DNA from: PALSA-894 sp963734185
GTDB lineage: Bacteria; Pseudomonadota; Alphaproteobacteria; Rhizobiales; Xanthobacteraceae
Length of the DNA stretch: 64,000 nucleotides
Direction of reading: 5' to 3'
NCBI GenBank assembly: GCA_963734185.1
Contig: CAVTGA010000002.1
Coordinates: 682,001 to 746,000, forward strand
The translations under genes and the position numbers were made by a program. Every line of letters begins with the position of its first letter. Positions within the stretch are counted from its first letter, which is position 1. Shown here piece after piece: positions 46,004-54,170 of this stretch. The notes under the pieces are model-generated. The model was not told the origin of the DNA. It did not search any database and saw only the letters and a program-made list of their open reading frames with translations.

Positions 46004-46441
46004 GTGCCACGTGTGGTCAAGAGCACCATCATGGATGCGCCGGTGGACCGGGTGTGGGCGGTGTTGCGCGACTTCAACGGGCACGACCGCTGGCATCCGG
46101 CGGTGGCGGCGAGCGCGATCGAGCGTGGCGCGCCGTCCGACAAGGTCGGTTGCGTGCGCCGCTTCCGCCTCAAGGACGGCGCCGAACTGCGCGAGCAGCT
46201 CCTCACCCTCTCCGACCTGGAGCAGACCTACAGCTATTGCCTGCTCGACACGCCGATCCCGTTGTTCAATTACGTGGCGCATGTACGGCTGATGCCGGTG
46301 ACCGACGGCGATCGCACGTTCTGGGGTTGGGAGTCGCGCTTCACCACGCGGCCGGGCGAAGAGGCTCAGATGATCGAGATGGTGGGCGAGCAGATCTATC
46401 AGGCCGGATTCGACGCGATCCGGCGGCATCTGGCGGCGTGA
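46004..46441 (+). CDS. SRPBCC-family protein 2
   Basis: A 145-residue SRPBCC protein clearly duplicated from its neighbour: DRVWAVLRDFNGHDRWHPAVAASAIERG and KVGCVRRFRLKDGAELREQLLTLSD align with the first copy without gaps. It starts at GTG 46004, two bases after the previous stop, with a second GTG at 46013. The C-terminal part differs (TFWGWESRFTTRPGEEAQMIEMVGEQIYQAGF), which suggests distinct partners or ligands. Confidence 0.85.
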   Translation: MPRVVKSTIMDAPVDRVWAVLRDFNGHDRWHPAVAASAIERGAPSDKVGCVRRFRLKDGAELREQLLTLSDLEQTYSYCLLDTPIPLFNYVAHVRLMPVTDGDRTFWGWESRFTTRPGEEAQMIEMVGEQIYQAGFDAIRRHLAA

Positions 46442-46453
46442 GGGCAAGGAACG

Positions 46454-47269
46454 ATGCCGATCACGGTGAAGACCTTTTCCTCGCTGGCTGACGCCGCCGC
46501 GGCGCTCGCATCGGACCGCGCTGCGCGCTTTCTCGCGGGCGGCACGCTGGTGATGCGCGCCGTCAACGAGGGCGACACTTCGGTCTCGACCATCGTGCGT
46601 GCGAGCGACCGCTCTGTCGCCGACATCCGCCCGGCCGGCGCGCGTATCACGATCGGGGCCGGCGCCACCATGGCGCAGGTCGTCGCCAACCGCGAGCTTG
46701 CCTTCCTGCATCCGGTCGCGCGCGCGGTCGGCGGGCCGGCGATCCGCAACATGGCGACCGTCGGCGGCAACCTGTTCGCGCCCTCGCCCTACGGGGACTT
46801 CGCGGCGGCGCTGCTGGCGCTCGACGCAACGGTCGCCATGCAAGGCAACTACAGCGGCCGTGAGATACCGCTCGAGGAGTTCCTCGTCGGGCGCGAGCGC
46901 AGCAACGGCCTGGTCGCGAGCGTCACGTTCAATCGCCCGGCCAATGCTGAGACGTTCCGCTTCCGCAAGGTGGCGCGCGTCAAGCCCAAAGGCATTTCGG
47001 TACTCTCGATCGCCGCGCATCTGCCGATGAACGGCGGCCGCATCGCGGGGGCGCGCGTCGCGTACGGCGCCATGGCGCCGACGCCGATCCGCGCCAAGGC
47101 GGTCGAGCGCGCGCTCGAAGGCCGCAGCCTCGATGAGGCCGCCATTTCGGCCGCGATTGCGGTTGCGGCCGATGGCACGAGCCCGGCGACCGACGCGCTC
47201 GCAAGCGCGTGGTATCGGCGTGAGATGGCGGCGGTGCACCTGAAGCGCCTGCTCGGCGGAACGGCATGA
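46454..47269 (+). CDS. Molybdenum hydroxylase, FAD-binding medium subunit
   Basis: A 271-residue FAD subunit of the CoxM/xanthine dehydrogenase type. FLAGGTLVMRAV near 26-37 and VGGPAIRNMATVGGNLFAPSPYGDFAAALLAL near 91-122 are the two FAD-binding blocks. It carries electrons from the iron-sulfur subunit to an acceptor. ATG 46454 follows AAGGA. It is the first of a medium-small-large set (CoxMSL-like order) followed by the CoxD- and CoxE-like maturation genes. Confidence 0.92.
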   Translation: MPITVKTFSSLADAAAALASDRAARFLAGGTLVMRAVNEGDTSVSTIVRASDRSVADIRPAGARITIGAGATMAQVVANRELAFLHPVARAVGGPAIRNMATVGGNLFAPSPYGDFAAALLALDATVAMQGNYSGREIPLEEFLVGRERSNGLVASVTFNRPANAETFRFRKVARVKPKGISVLSIAAHLPMNGGRIAGARVAYGAMAPTPIRAKAVERALEGRSLDEAAISAAIAVAADGTSPATDALASAWYRREMAAVHLKRLLGGTA

Positions 47270-47282
47270 GGCACGACAAAGC

Positions 47283-47756
47283 ATGAAGACTCCGGTCCAA
47301 TTCCGCCACAACGGAAACGACGTCGCGGTGTTTGTCGACGGCGGCGCGAATTTGCTTGTGGCGTTGCGCGACGGCGTCGGCGATACGTCGCCGAAGTTCG
47401 GCTGCGGCCAGGGCACTTGCGGGGTCTGCACCGTGCTGATCGACGGCGAGCCGTATCTCTCCTGCATCACGCTCGCCGAGAGCGTCGCCGGCCGTTCAGT
47501 CGAGACCGCCGACGGCCTCAAGGCCGGACCGAACCTGCATCCGCTACAGACCTCCTTCATGGAGAGTTTCGCTGCCCAATGCGGCTTCTGCACGCCGGGC
47601 ATGCTGATGGCCGCGAAGGCGCTGCTCGACCGCAATCCCGCGCCGACGCGCGCCGACGTGGTCGACGCGATCTCCGGCAACATCTGCCGCTGCACCGGCT
47701 ACGAGCCGATCATCAATGCCGTCTTGGCGGCTGCCGGCAACCGGCAGCGCGCCTGA
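47283..47756 (+). CDS. Molybdenum hydroxylase, 2Fe-2S small subunit
   Basis: A 157-residue subunit with two [2Fe-2S] clusters. The plant-ferredoxin-type cluster is ligated by Cys41, 46, 49 and 61 (CGQGTCGVC...C). The second uses Cys100, 103, 135 and 137 (QCGFCTPGM and ICRCTGYEPI). All eight ligands are present. It relays electrons from the molybdenum cofactor to FAD. The gene ends 9 bases before the first large-subunit gene. Confidence 0.95.
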   Translation: MKTPVQFRHNGNDVAVFVDGGANLLVALRDGVGDTSPKFGCGQGTCGVCTVLIDGEPYLSCITLAESVAGRSVETADGLKAGPNLHPLQTSFMESFAAQCGFCTPGMLMAAKALLDRNPAPTRADVVDAISGNICRCTGYEPIINAVLAAAGNRQRA

Positions 47757-47765
47757 GGAGCGGTC

Positions 47766-49382
47766 ATGCTGGAACTGCGCAAAGAGATCTTCGCCGACGA
47801 GCGCGACGACAATCTCAAGGAGATCGGCAAGCCGACCCAGCGGCAGGACATGATCGGCCATGTCACCGGCACGACCACCTTCTTCGACGACCATAAGGTG
47901 TCGGGGCTGCTGCATCTGAAGGTGCTGCGCAGCCCGCACCATCACGCACGCATCCGGCGCATCGACACGGCCGAGGCGGAACGTTCCGCCGGCGTGCGCC
48001 GCGTCATCCACGGCGCCGACGTGCCGCGCAACCTCAATACGCTGCTAAGCCTCTTGAATTTCGGCAAGGACGACGAGCCGTCGCTGGCGACCGACAAGGT
48101 GCGCTACAAGGGCGAGCCGATCGTCGCGGTCGTCGCCGGTTCGGAGCGCGAGGCGTTCGAGGCGCTGGCCAGGGTGCGCGTCGACTACGAGCCGCTCACG
48201 CCCGTGTTCGACGTGGAAGAGGCGCTCAAGCCCGGCGCGCCGGTGGTCAACGAGACCTATCCAAAGAACACGTTCGAGTACCACGGCCGATACGATCACC
48301 AGAGACTGCGCTTCGGCGACGTTGAGCAGGGCTTCCGGCAGGCCGACCACGTGCTCGAGCAGCGCTATCAGATGTCGCCGATCGAGCACGCGCCGACCGA
48401 GACCAACGGCTCGGTCGCGGCGCCGGAGACCAACGGGCGCTTCGTAGTCTACACCTGCGCGCAGGGCCTGTTCTTCTCGCTCGACACCACGGCGAAGATC
48501 CTCGACGTCCAATCCAACAAGCTGCACTTCGTCGGCGGCACCGTCGGCGGCGGATTCGGCGGCAAGGTCGACTCGCTCACCGAGCCGCTCGCGACGCTCG
48601 GCGCCATGTTGACCGGCCGGCCGGTGCGCTACGTGCTGGGACGCGAGGAGGAGATGCAGTTCGGCGCGCCGCGCGGCGCGGAGCGGATCTACGTCAAGGA
48701 CGGCGTCATGAAGGACGGGCGCATCGTCGCCCGATATGTGCGCAGCTATTTCGACAGCGGCGCCTACACGCGACTGTCGAGCTACGCCGTCATCAAGTGC
48801 GCGGCGCACATTCCGGGGCCATACACGATCCCGAACGTGCACGCCGACATCTATTGCGTCTACACCAACCGCGTGCCGGCGACCGCCATGCGCGGCTTCG
48901 GCGTCACCGCGGTCGATTTCGCGCTCGAATGCCAGATGGACAAGCTCGCGCACCTCGTCGGCATGGACCCGATGGAGTTCCGCATCCTCAACGCCTACCG
49001 CGACGGCGACATGAAAGCGCACCGGCGCGAGGCCAAAAACACCGCGCTGATCGAATGCGTGCAGATCGCGGCCGAGAAAGCGAAATGGCCGATCCGCGAG
49101 GAATTCCAGCGCATGTCCTCGCGCGCCGGCGGCGGCGGAGCGCGCGCCGCGATCCCGGCGACGCCGCTCGAGCGCGGCGCGCAGCCGGCACGGCCGGTGC
49201 CGCAGCGCACCAGCTATGACCGGCCGCAGACGCCCGTAACGCCGCCGCCGACTCCGCAGCCGGCCGCGTTCGAGCCGCCGCCGTCAACGTCCCCTCCCCT
49301 ATCCGCGCAGCCGGCGGCACCCGGCGGCGTGGAGCACGGTGCGAGGCGCTTCTCGTCCGTATTCGGCACCAGGAGGCGCTAG
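47766..49382 (+). CDS. Molybdenum hydroxylase, large subunit, N-terminal half with proline-rich tail
   Basis: A 538-residue protein covering the first part of a xanthine dehydrogenase-type molybdopterin subunit. TTTFFDDHKVSGLLHLKVLRSPHHHARI and GGTVGGGFGGKVDS (cofactor-binding loop) are present, as is ATAMRGFGVTAVDFALE, the second cofactor motif. After about residue 450 homology stops and a low-complexity Pro/Ala-rich tail follows (QTPVTPPPTPQPAAFEPPP and on). The missing C-terminal half is the next gene. The motif is RGFG, not the AYRCSFR of true CO dehydrogenase, so the substrate is an organic compound of unknown type. Confidence 0.9.
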   Translation: MLELRKEIFADERDDNLKEIGKPTQRQDMIGHVTGTTTFFDDHKVSGLLHLKVLRSPHHHARIRRIDTAEAERSAGVRRVIHGADVPRNLNTLLSLLNFGKDDEPSLATDKVRYKGEPIVAVVAGSEREAFEALARVRVDYEPLTPVFDVEEALKPGAPVVNETYPKNTFEYHGRYDHQRLRFGDVEQGFRQADHVLEQRYQMSPIEHAPTETNGSVAAPETNGRFVVYTCAQGLFFSLDTTAKILDVQSNKLHFVGGTVGGGFGGKVDSLTEPLATLGAMLTGRPVRYVLGREEEMQFGAPRGAERIYVKDGVMKDGRIVARYVRSYFDSGAYTRLSSYAVIKCAAHIPGPYTIPNVHADIYCVYTNRVPATAMRGFGVTAVDFALECQMDKLAHLVGMDPMEFRILNAYRDGDMKAHRREAKNTALIECVQIAAEKAKWPIREEFQRMSSRAGGGGARAAIPATPLERGAQPARPVPQRTSYDRPQTPVTPPPTPQPAAFEPPPSTSPPLSAQPAAPGGVEHGARRFSSVFGTRRR

Positions 49383-50404
49383 TGAAGCATCGCGGGCGCG
49401 GCATGGCCGCCATCAACTATCCGATCGGCATGAACCTCGGCGGCGATCCGAGCCAGGCGCTGGTGCATTCCAATCCGAGCGGCAAGTTCACGGTCTCGCT
49501 GTCGGCAATCGATCTCGGTCAGGGCATGAAGTCGGTGACGCGGCAGATCTGCGCCGAAACGCTCGGCGTGCCGGTCGAGGACGTCTACGTCGACACCGCG
49601 GATTCCGACACCGGCCCGCACGACATGGGCAGCTTCGCGTCGCGCGGCACGCACCGCGTCGGCAACGCCGTGATGGTGGCGGCGCGCGAGGCGCGCGGGG
49701 TGATGATGGAGGCGGCGGCCGAGGAGCTGGAGGTCAACGCCGGCGACCTGGAGACCGACGGGCTCGGCAACATCCACGTCAAGGGCGCCCCCCACCGCAA
49801 GATTTCGACCAAGGACGTGGCGATCGCGGCGCAGTTCAAGCAGGGCAAGACCATCGCGGGGCGCGGCATCTTCCTGGTGCCGCTGTCCGAGGTCGATCCC
49901 GAAACCGGCGAGATGAGCCCCGCCACCTGTTACGCGCATGCCTGCCTGGTCGCCGAAGTGGAGGTCGACGACGAGACCGGCGAAGTCGCGATGATCGAGA
50001 TGAACTCGGCCTACGAGCTCGGCCGCGCGCTCAATCCGCGGCTGGTCGAGCAGCAGCTCGTCGGCGGGGCCTGGATGGGCATGAGCCACGCGCTGTACGA
50101 GACGCCGGAGCCGTACTATCCCGACCCGAGCCACGGGCCGCGCGACTTCAACGAATACGTGATGCCGGGACCGGGCGACATCTGCCCGCACAATATCGCG
50201 GTGCTGGAGCGCCCTGCCTCGGACGGACCGTTCGGCGGCAAGGGACCGGGCGAGATGTGCGCCAACCCGGTGCTGCCCGCGGTCGCGAACGCGATCTTCA
50301 ATGCGGTCGGCGTGCGCATCGACGAATTGCCGATCACGCCGGAGAAAGTGCTGCGCGCGATCCGCGCCCAGGGCGGCGCCAAGCCGCAGCGGCAGACACG
50401 CTGA
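49382..50404 (+). CDS. Molybdenum hydroxylase, large subunit, C-terminal half
   Basis: A 340-residue protein matching only the second part of the large subunit: VSLSAIDLGQGMKSVTRQICAETLG, DSDTGPHDMGSFASRGTHRVGNAV and GPFGGKGPGEMCANPVLPAVANAI, the last holding the catalytic Glu (GPGE). It starts at GTG 49382 overlapping the previous TAG by one base (TAGTG) and has its own perfect AGGAGG 5 bases upstream, so it is a genuine separate gene rather than a sequencing frameshift. The two halves must assemble around one cofactor. Confidence 0.9.
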   Translation: MKHRGRGMAAINYPIGMNLGGDPSQALVHSNPSGKFTVSLSAIDLGQGMKSVTRQICAETLGVPVEDVYVDTADSDTGPHDMGSFASRGTHRVGNAVMVAAREARGVMMEAAAEELEVNAGDLETDGLGNIHVKGAPHRKISTKDVAIAAQFKQGKTIAGRGIFLVPLSEVDPETGEMSPATCYAHACLVAEVEVDDETGEVAMIEMNSAYELGRALNPRLVEQQLVGGAWMGMSHALYETPEPYYPDPSHGPRDFNEYVMPGPGDICPHNIAVLERPASDGPFGGKGPGEMCANPVLPAVANAIFNAVGVRIDELPITPEKVLRAIRAQGGAKPQRQTR

Positions 50405-50412
50405 GGCGCGGC

Positions 50413-51294
50413 ATGGCGGTTCGCAACCAAGTCGTCGGGATCGACGGGCCGGAGACGCTGGAGCGGGCGTTTCGCTCGGCGTTCTATCTCGCCGACGACG
50501 GGCTCTCGACCGCCGCCTATCTGGCGCTCGCGCTCGGCAAGCCGCTGCTGCTTGAGGGCGCGCCGGGCGTGGGCAAGACCGAAGCCGCGAAAGCGATCGG
50601 GGCGGTGCTGGGTCGGCGGTTGATCCGCCTGCAGTGCTATGAAGGCATCGACGCCTCGACGGCGCTGTACGAGTGGAATTATCCGCGCCAGATGCTGGCG
50701 ATCCGACAGGCGGGGGACCAGCCGATCGACATCTATCGCGACGAGTTCCTGATCGAGCGTCCGATGCTGGCGGCGTTGCGCGCATCGGAGGAGGCCGTGC
50801 TGCTGATCGACGAGATCGACCGGTCCGACCACGAGTTTGAGGCGTTCCTGCTCGAATTCCTCTCCGACTTCCAGATCTCGATCCCGGAGCGCGGCACCCT
50901 GCGGGCGCACGAGCGGCCGGTGGTGATCCTCACCTCCAACCGCACGCGCGAACTGCACGAGGCACTGCGGCGGCGCTGCGTCTATCACTGGATCGACTAT
51001 CCGGACCCGGAGCGCGAAGCGCGCATCGTCATGATGCGGGCTTCGAGCGTCGCGGAGGCGACGGCGCGCGCCGTGGTCGCCGCGGTCGGCCGGCTGCGGC
51101 GCGAGCCGCTCACCAAGCCGCCGGGCGTCGCCGAGGCGGTCGACTGGGCCGAGGCCGCGACGCTCTTGCACCAGCGCGGCGCGCGCTGGCCCGATGCGTT
51201 CAAGCGCGCCATCGGCGTGGCGCTCAAGGACGAGGAAGACCTCGCCTTCATCTCCGGGCGCATCGACGGCATTCTGGCGGAGGCGGCGGCGTGA
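50413..51294 (+). CDS. MoxR-type AAA+ ATPase (CoxD-like)
   Basis: A 293-residue ATPase. Walker A GAPGVGKTE at 49-57, LLIDEIDRSD as Walker B, TSNRTRELHEALRRRCVYHWIDYPD with sensor 1 and the arginine finger region. MoxR proteins such as CoxD act with a VWA protein to activate or mature metal enzymes, for example by inserting the sulfido ligand in CO dehydrogenase. It directly follows the large subunit and overlaps the VWA gene by 4 bases. Co-occurrence strongly suggests it matures the molybdenum enzyme encoded upstream. Confidence 0.92.
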   Translation: MAVRNQVVGIDGPETLERAFRSAFYLADDGLSTAAYLALALGKPLLLEGAPGVGKTEAAKAIGAVLGRRLIRLQCYEGIDASTALYEWNYPRQMLAIRQAGDQPIDIYRDEFLIERPMLAALRASEEAVLLIDEIDRSDHEFEAFLLEFLSDFQISIPERGTLRAHERPVVILTSNRTRELHEALRRRCVYHWIDYPDPEREARIVMMRASSVAEATARAVVAAVGRLRREPLTKPPGVAEAVDWAEAATLLHQRGARWPDAFKRAIGVALKDEEDLAFISGRIDGILAEAAA

Positions 51295-52403
51295 ACGGTC
51301 TTCCGCGTGCGGCACGTCCGTTCGTCACGTTCCCGGCCTTGCTGCGGGCCAACGGGTTCGCGGTCGCGCCCGAGCAGACCACGGCGTTCCTTGCCGCGGT
51401 CGGCCTGCTCGGCCCGAAATCAATTGGCGATATCCGCCGTGCCGCGCATGCCACGCTGGCGCCGCCGCCGGAGCGGCGCGCGGTGTTCGACGCTTTGTTC
51501 GGCGCGCATTTCCTCGGCGAACTGGAGCAAGGCAAAGCACTCGGCGAGCCCGACGACGAGACCGCGCGGGTGCAGGAGGAGCGCACCGGTGGCGCCGAGC
51601 CGCTGCTGTCCGACGAGGTAAACGAGGCCGGGCAGGATGCGACCGCGGCTGAGGCATTGTCGGTGCGCCGCTTCGGGGCGGACACCGACGCCGAGGCGCT
51701 GCGCCGCTTCGCCCGCACTGCGCCGGCGCGGCTGCCGCGGCGCCCCGGCTACCGGCGCATGCGGGCGCGACGCGGCACGAGCTTCGACACGCGCCGCACC
51801 CTGCGCGAGGCAGTGCGCAACGACGGCGACGTGATGCGTCTTCTTCGCCTCAAGCGCCGGCTGCGCCAGCGCCGCGTGCTGCTGTTGATCGACGTGTCCG
51901 GCTCGATGAAGGAGCGCACCGAGGCGCATTTGCGCATTGCGCACGCGCTGGCGCACGCGGTCGAGCGCATCGAGGTGTTCACCTTCGGCACTCGGCTCAC
52001 CCGCATCACCCGCGCCATGCGGCTCAAGCGGCGCGAACAGGCGCTCGCCGCGACCGCGGCGATCGTGAGCGACTGGGACGGCGGCACGCGCATCGGCGAG
52101 GCTCTGCAGGCGTTCCTCGCCGTGCCGCGCTTTGCCGGATACGCGCGCGGCGCCTTGACGCTGGTCCTCTCGGACGGGCTCGAGCGCGGCGACCCGGCGG
52201 CGATGCGCGCTGCGGTGGTGCGCCTGTCGCGCCTGTCGTGGCGCGTCTCCTGGCTCACGCCGCTCGCCGCCGCTCCCAACTTCAAGCCGCAGACCGAGGC
52301 GCTGCAGGCGATCGCCCCGTTCGTCGACGACCTTGCCGACGGCTCCTCGATCAGCGCGGTGTACGCGCACGTACTCTCTCTCGACGGGCGGAGGGCGGCG
52401 TGA
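51291..52403 (+). CDS. VWA-domain protein (CoxE-like)
   Basis: A 370-residue protein with a von Willebrand A domain in the C-terminal half. LLIDVSGSMKERTE near residue 200 is the metal-dependent adhesion site (DxSxS), and later VLSDGLERGDP supplies the Asp. The N-terminal half has the CoxE-type segment ALLRANGFAVAPEQTTAFLAAVGLLG. It works with the MoxR ATPase. The GTG start at 51291 overlaps the previous stop and has GGAGG upstream. Its own end overlaps the next gene by 4 bases. Confidence 0.9.
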   Translation: MNGLPRAARPFVTFPALLRANGFAVAPEQTTAFLAAVGLLGPKSIGDIRRAAHATLAPPPERRAVFDALFGAHFLGELEQGKALGEPDDETARVQEERTGGAEPLLSDEVNEAGQDATAAEALSVRRFGADTDAEALRRFARTAPARLPRRPGYRRMRARRGTSFDTRRTLREAVRNDGDVMRLLRLKRRLRQRRVLLLIDVSGSMKERTEAHLRIAHALAHAVERIEVFTFGTRLTRITRAMRLKRREQALAATAAIVSDWDGGTRIGEALQAFLAVPRFAGYARGALTLVLSDGLERGDPAAMRAAVVRLSRLSWRVSWLTPLAAAPNFKPQTEALQAIAPFVDDLADGSSISAVYAHVLSLDGRRAA

Positions 52404-53288
52404 GCATCGTCGACGCCCACCACCACATCTGGCGGCAGGCCGACACGCCGTGGCTGTCGGGTCCGATGCAGCCGCGCATCTTCGGCCCCTACGGACCGAT
52501 CCGACGCGACTACCTGATCGACGAATTCCTGCGCGACCTTGCCGGTACGGGCGTCACGCGGTCGGTCTACGTGCAGGCGAACTGGCCGAAGGAGAAATTC
52601 GAGGCCGAGGTGGCCTGGGTGAGCCAGGTCGCGGACCAGAGCGGCTGGCCGCACGCGATCGTCGGCTACGCCGACGTCACGGTCGACGACGTGCGTCCAC
52701 AGCTAGACCGGCTGGCGAAGTATCCGCTGATGCGCGGCGTGCGCATGCAGCTGCACTGGCATGAGAACGAGGCGTACCGGTTCGCGCTGCGGCGCGACCT
52801 TGCGGTCGATCCTGCGGTGCAGCGCAATGTCGCGCGCCTCGCCGATTACGGCTGGACCTTCGACCTGCAGGTGTTCGCGCCGCAGATGGCCGGTGCCGCT
52901 CAGCTCGCCGCGGCCTGCCCGAAGGTGACGTTCATCCTGCAGCATGCCGGCATGCTGGAAGACCGCTCGGAGCAGGGCTGGGAGGAATGGCGCACCGGCA
53001 TGGGGGGCGCTCGCTGCGCAGCGCAACGTCGTCTCCAAGACATCCGGGCTCGGCACTTTCATCCATCGCAACGATCCCGCCCACATCGCCGCGGTCACGC
53101 GCAAGACCATCGCGCTGTTCGGCGCAGAGCGCTGCCTGTTCGGCTCGAATTTTCCGATCGAGAAGCTCTGGACCGGCTATCCGGAGCTGATCGCCGCGCA
53201 CCGTGCGGCCGCGGCGCAATCTGGCGCCGCCGAGGAGCGCAAGGTGCTGCACGACGCCGCGATGCGCGTCTACCGCATCGTCGCATGA
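52400..53288 (+). pseudogene. Amidohydrolase 2-family hydrolase interrupted by a +1 frameshift
   Basis: From GTG 52400 (overlapping the VWA stop) the protein reads VDAHHHIWRQADTPW, YVQANWPKEKFEAEVAWVSQVADQSGWPHAIVGYAD and FILQHAGMLEDRSEQG, a typical dicarboxylate-lactonase-like amidohydrolase. At the six-G run 53002-53007 the frame is lost. The other frame continues perfectly: GALAAQRNVVSKTSGLGTFIHRN, then RCLFGSNFPIEKLW (metal Asp replaced by Asn) to the stop at 53288. Removing one G gives exactly 296 codons. Either a recent null mutation or a sequencing error in a homopolymer. Confidence 0.85.
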
Positions 53289-53305
53289 GGCTCACGGGGG
53301 AAACC

Positions 53306-54154
53306 ATGGCACTCGAAATCAAAATCCTCGACTACGGCGACATCGAGCTGGAATCGAGCTTCCTGGTGCTGGGGCGCGACTGCGGGCGAACGCGCCGTGT
53401 GCCGACGTTCGGGTTCCTGATCCTGGGCGGCGCCTGGCCGGTCGTGGTCGACACCGGCTATCGCTCGAATCAGATCATGGAAACACTCGGCATGCGAGGG
53501 CTGCAGTTCCACGAGAACATGATCGAGAACCAACTTGCGCGCCACGGCGTGCGCATGGGCGACGTGCGCTACGTACTGCACACCCACCTGCACATCGACC
53601 ACGCCGGGAAGGACGACCTGTTCCCGATGAACACCACAGTCGGCGTCAACCGGCGCGAGCTCGAATATTCGGTCTCCGGCCTGATGCACCCGCAGTATCC
53701 CCTCCCCGACATCAAGCACCTGATCGATCGGCTGCACAGCAAAGGCGCGCTGCGCTTCTTCGACCTGGAGATCTCCGGTCCGATCGAGCTGATGCCGGGG
53801 GTGCGCTTGGAGGCGGCCGGCGCCCATACCGAAGGGTCGATGAACGTCCACGTGGACACGGCCGACGGCATCGCGACGATCTGCGGCGACGTGATCTACG
53901 ACTTCAACGACCAGATCGTCACGCCGTTTCACGAGATCAGCGACATGGAGCCGCGCGTGACCGGCAATCACGGCGTGAGCAAGCGCGACGAGAAGGCGCA
54001 GATCAAGAAGCTGCTCAGCAACGCACGCTATCTCCTTCCGGTGCACGACCGGCCCGCCAAGATCGAACACGGCATGGTCGTGGGCCGCATGCACGATCAG
54101 GTGCCGGGCCCGGTGGTCCAGTCGCTGCCGAAGCGCAACTGGTTCCCGGCGTAA
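53306..54154 (+). CDS. Metallo-beta-lactamase-fold hydrolase (lactonase-like)
   Basis: A 282-residue hydrolase. HLHIDH at 94-99 (HxHxDH) is the dinuclear zinc motif; GAHTEGSMNVHV, GDVIYDF and a late His (LPVHDRPA) supply the other ligands. The long insert between strands and the opening with PTFGFLILGG resemble N-acyl homoserine lactone lactonases, but other ester or lactone substrates are possible. ATG 53306 has GGGGGAA upstream. It follows the frameshifted amidohydrolase and precedes an SMP-30 lactonase fusion, so lactone or amide opening is a theme here. Confidence 0.88.
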   Translation: MALEIKILDYGDIELESSFLVLGRDCGRTRRVPTFGFLILGGAWPVVVDTGYRSNQIMETLGMRGLQFHENMIENQLARHGVRMGDVRYVLHTHLHIDHAGKDDLFPMNTTVGVNRRELEYSVSGLMHPQYPLPDIKHLIDRLHSKGALRFFDLEISGPIELMPGVRLEAAGAHTEGSMNVHVDTADGIATICGDVIYDFNDQIVTPFHEISDMEPRVTGNHGVSKRDEKAQIKKLLSNARYLLPVHDRPAKIEHGMVVGRMHDQVPGPVVQSLPKRNWFPA

Positions 54155-54170
54155 TCCAAGGACCCGCCCG

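Noticed and set aside
47766..49382. Frameshift error explaining the split large subunit
   Set aside because: The tail of the first gene is long and proline-rich, and the second gene has its own ideal ribosome binding site, which a chance frameshift would not create.
49339..50412. Extended N-terminus for the MoxR-type ATPase
   Set aside because: The frame is open, but it overlaps the molybdenum hydroxylase C-terminal gene entirely, is low-complexity Arg/Gly, and the MoxR domain starts at the ATG at 50413.
45564..52403. Aerobic carbon monoxide dehydrogenase operon (cox)
   Set aside because: The order and CoxD/CoxE-like partners fit, but the large subunit has RGFG in place of the form I AYRCSFR or form II AYRGAGR active-site loop, so CO oxidation is not supported.
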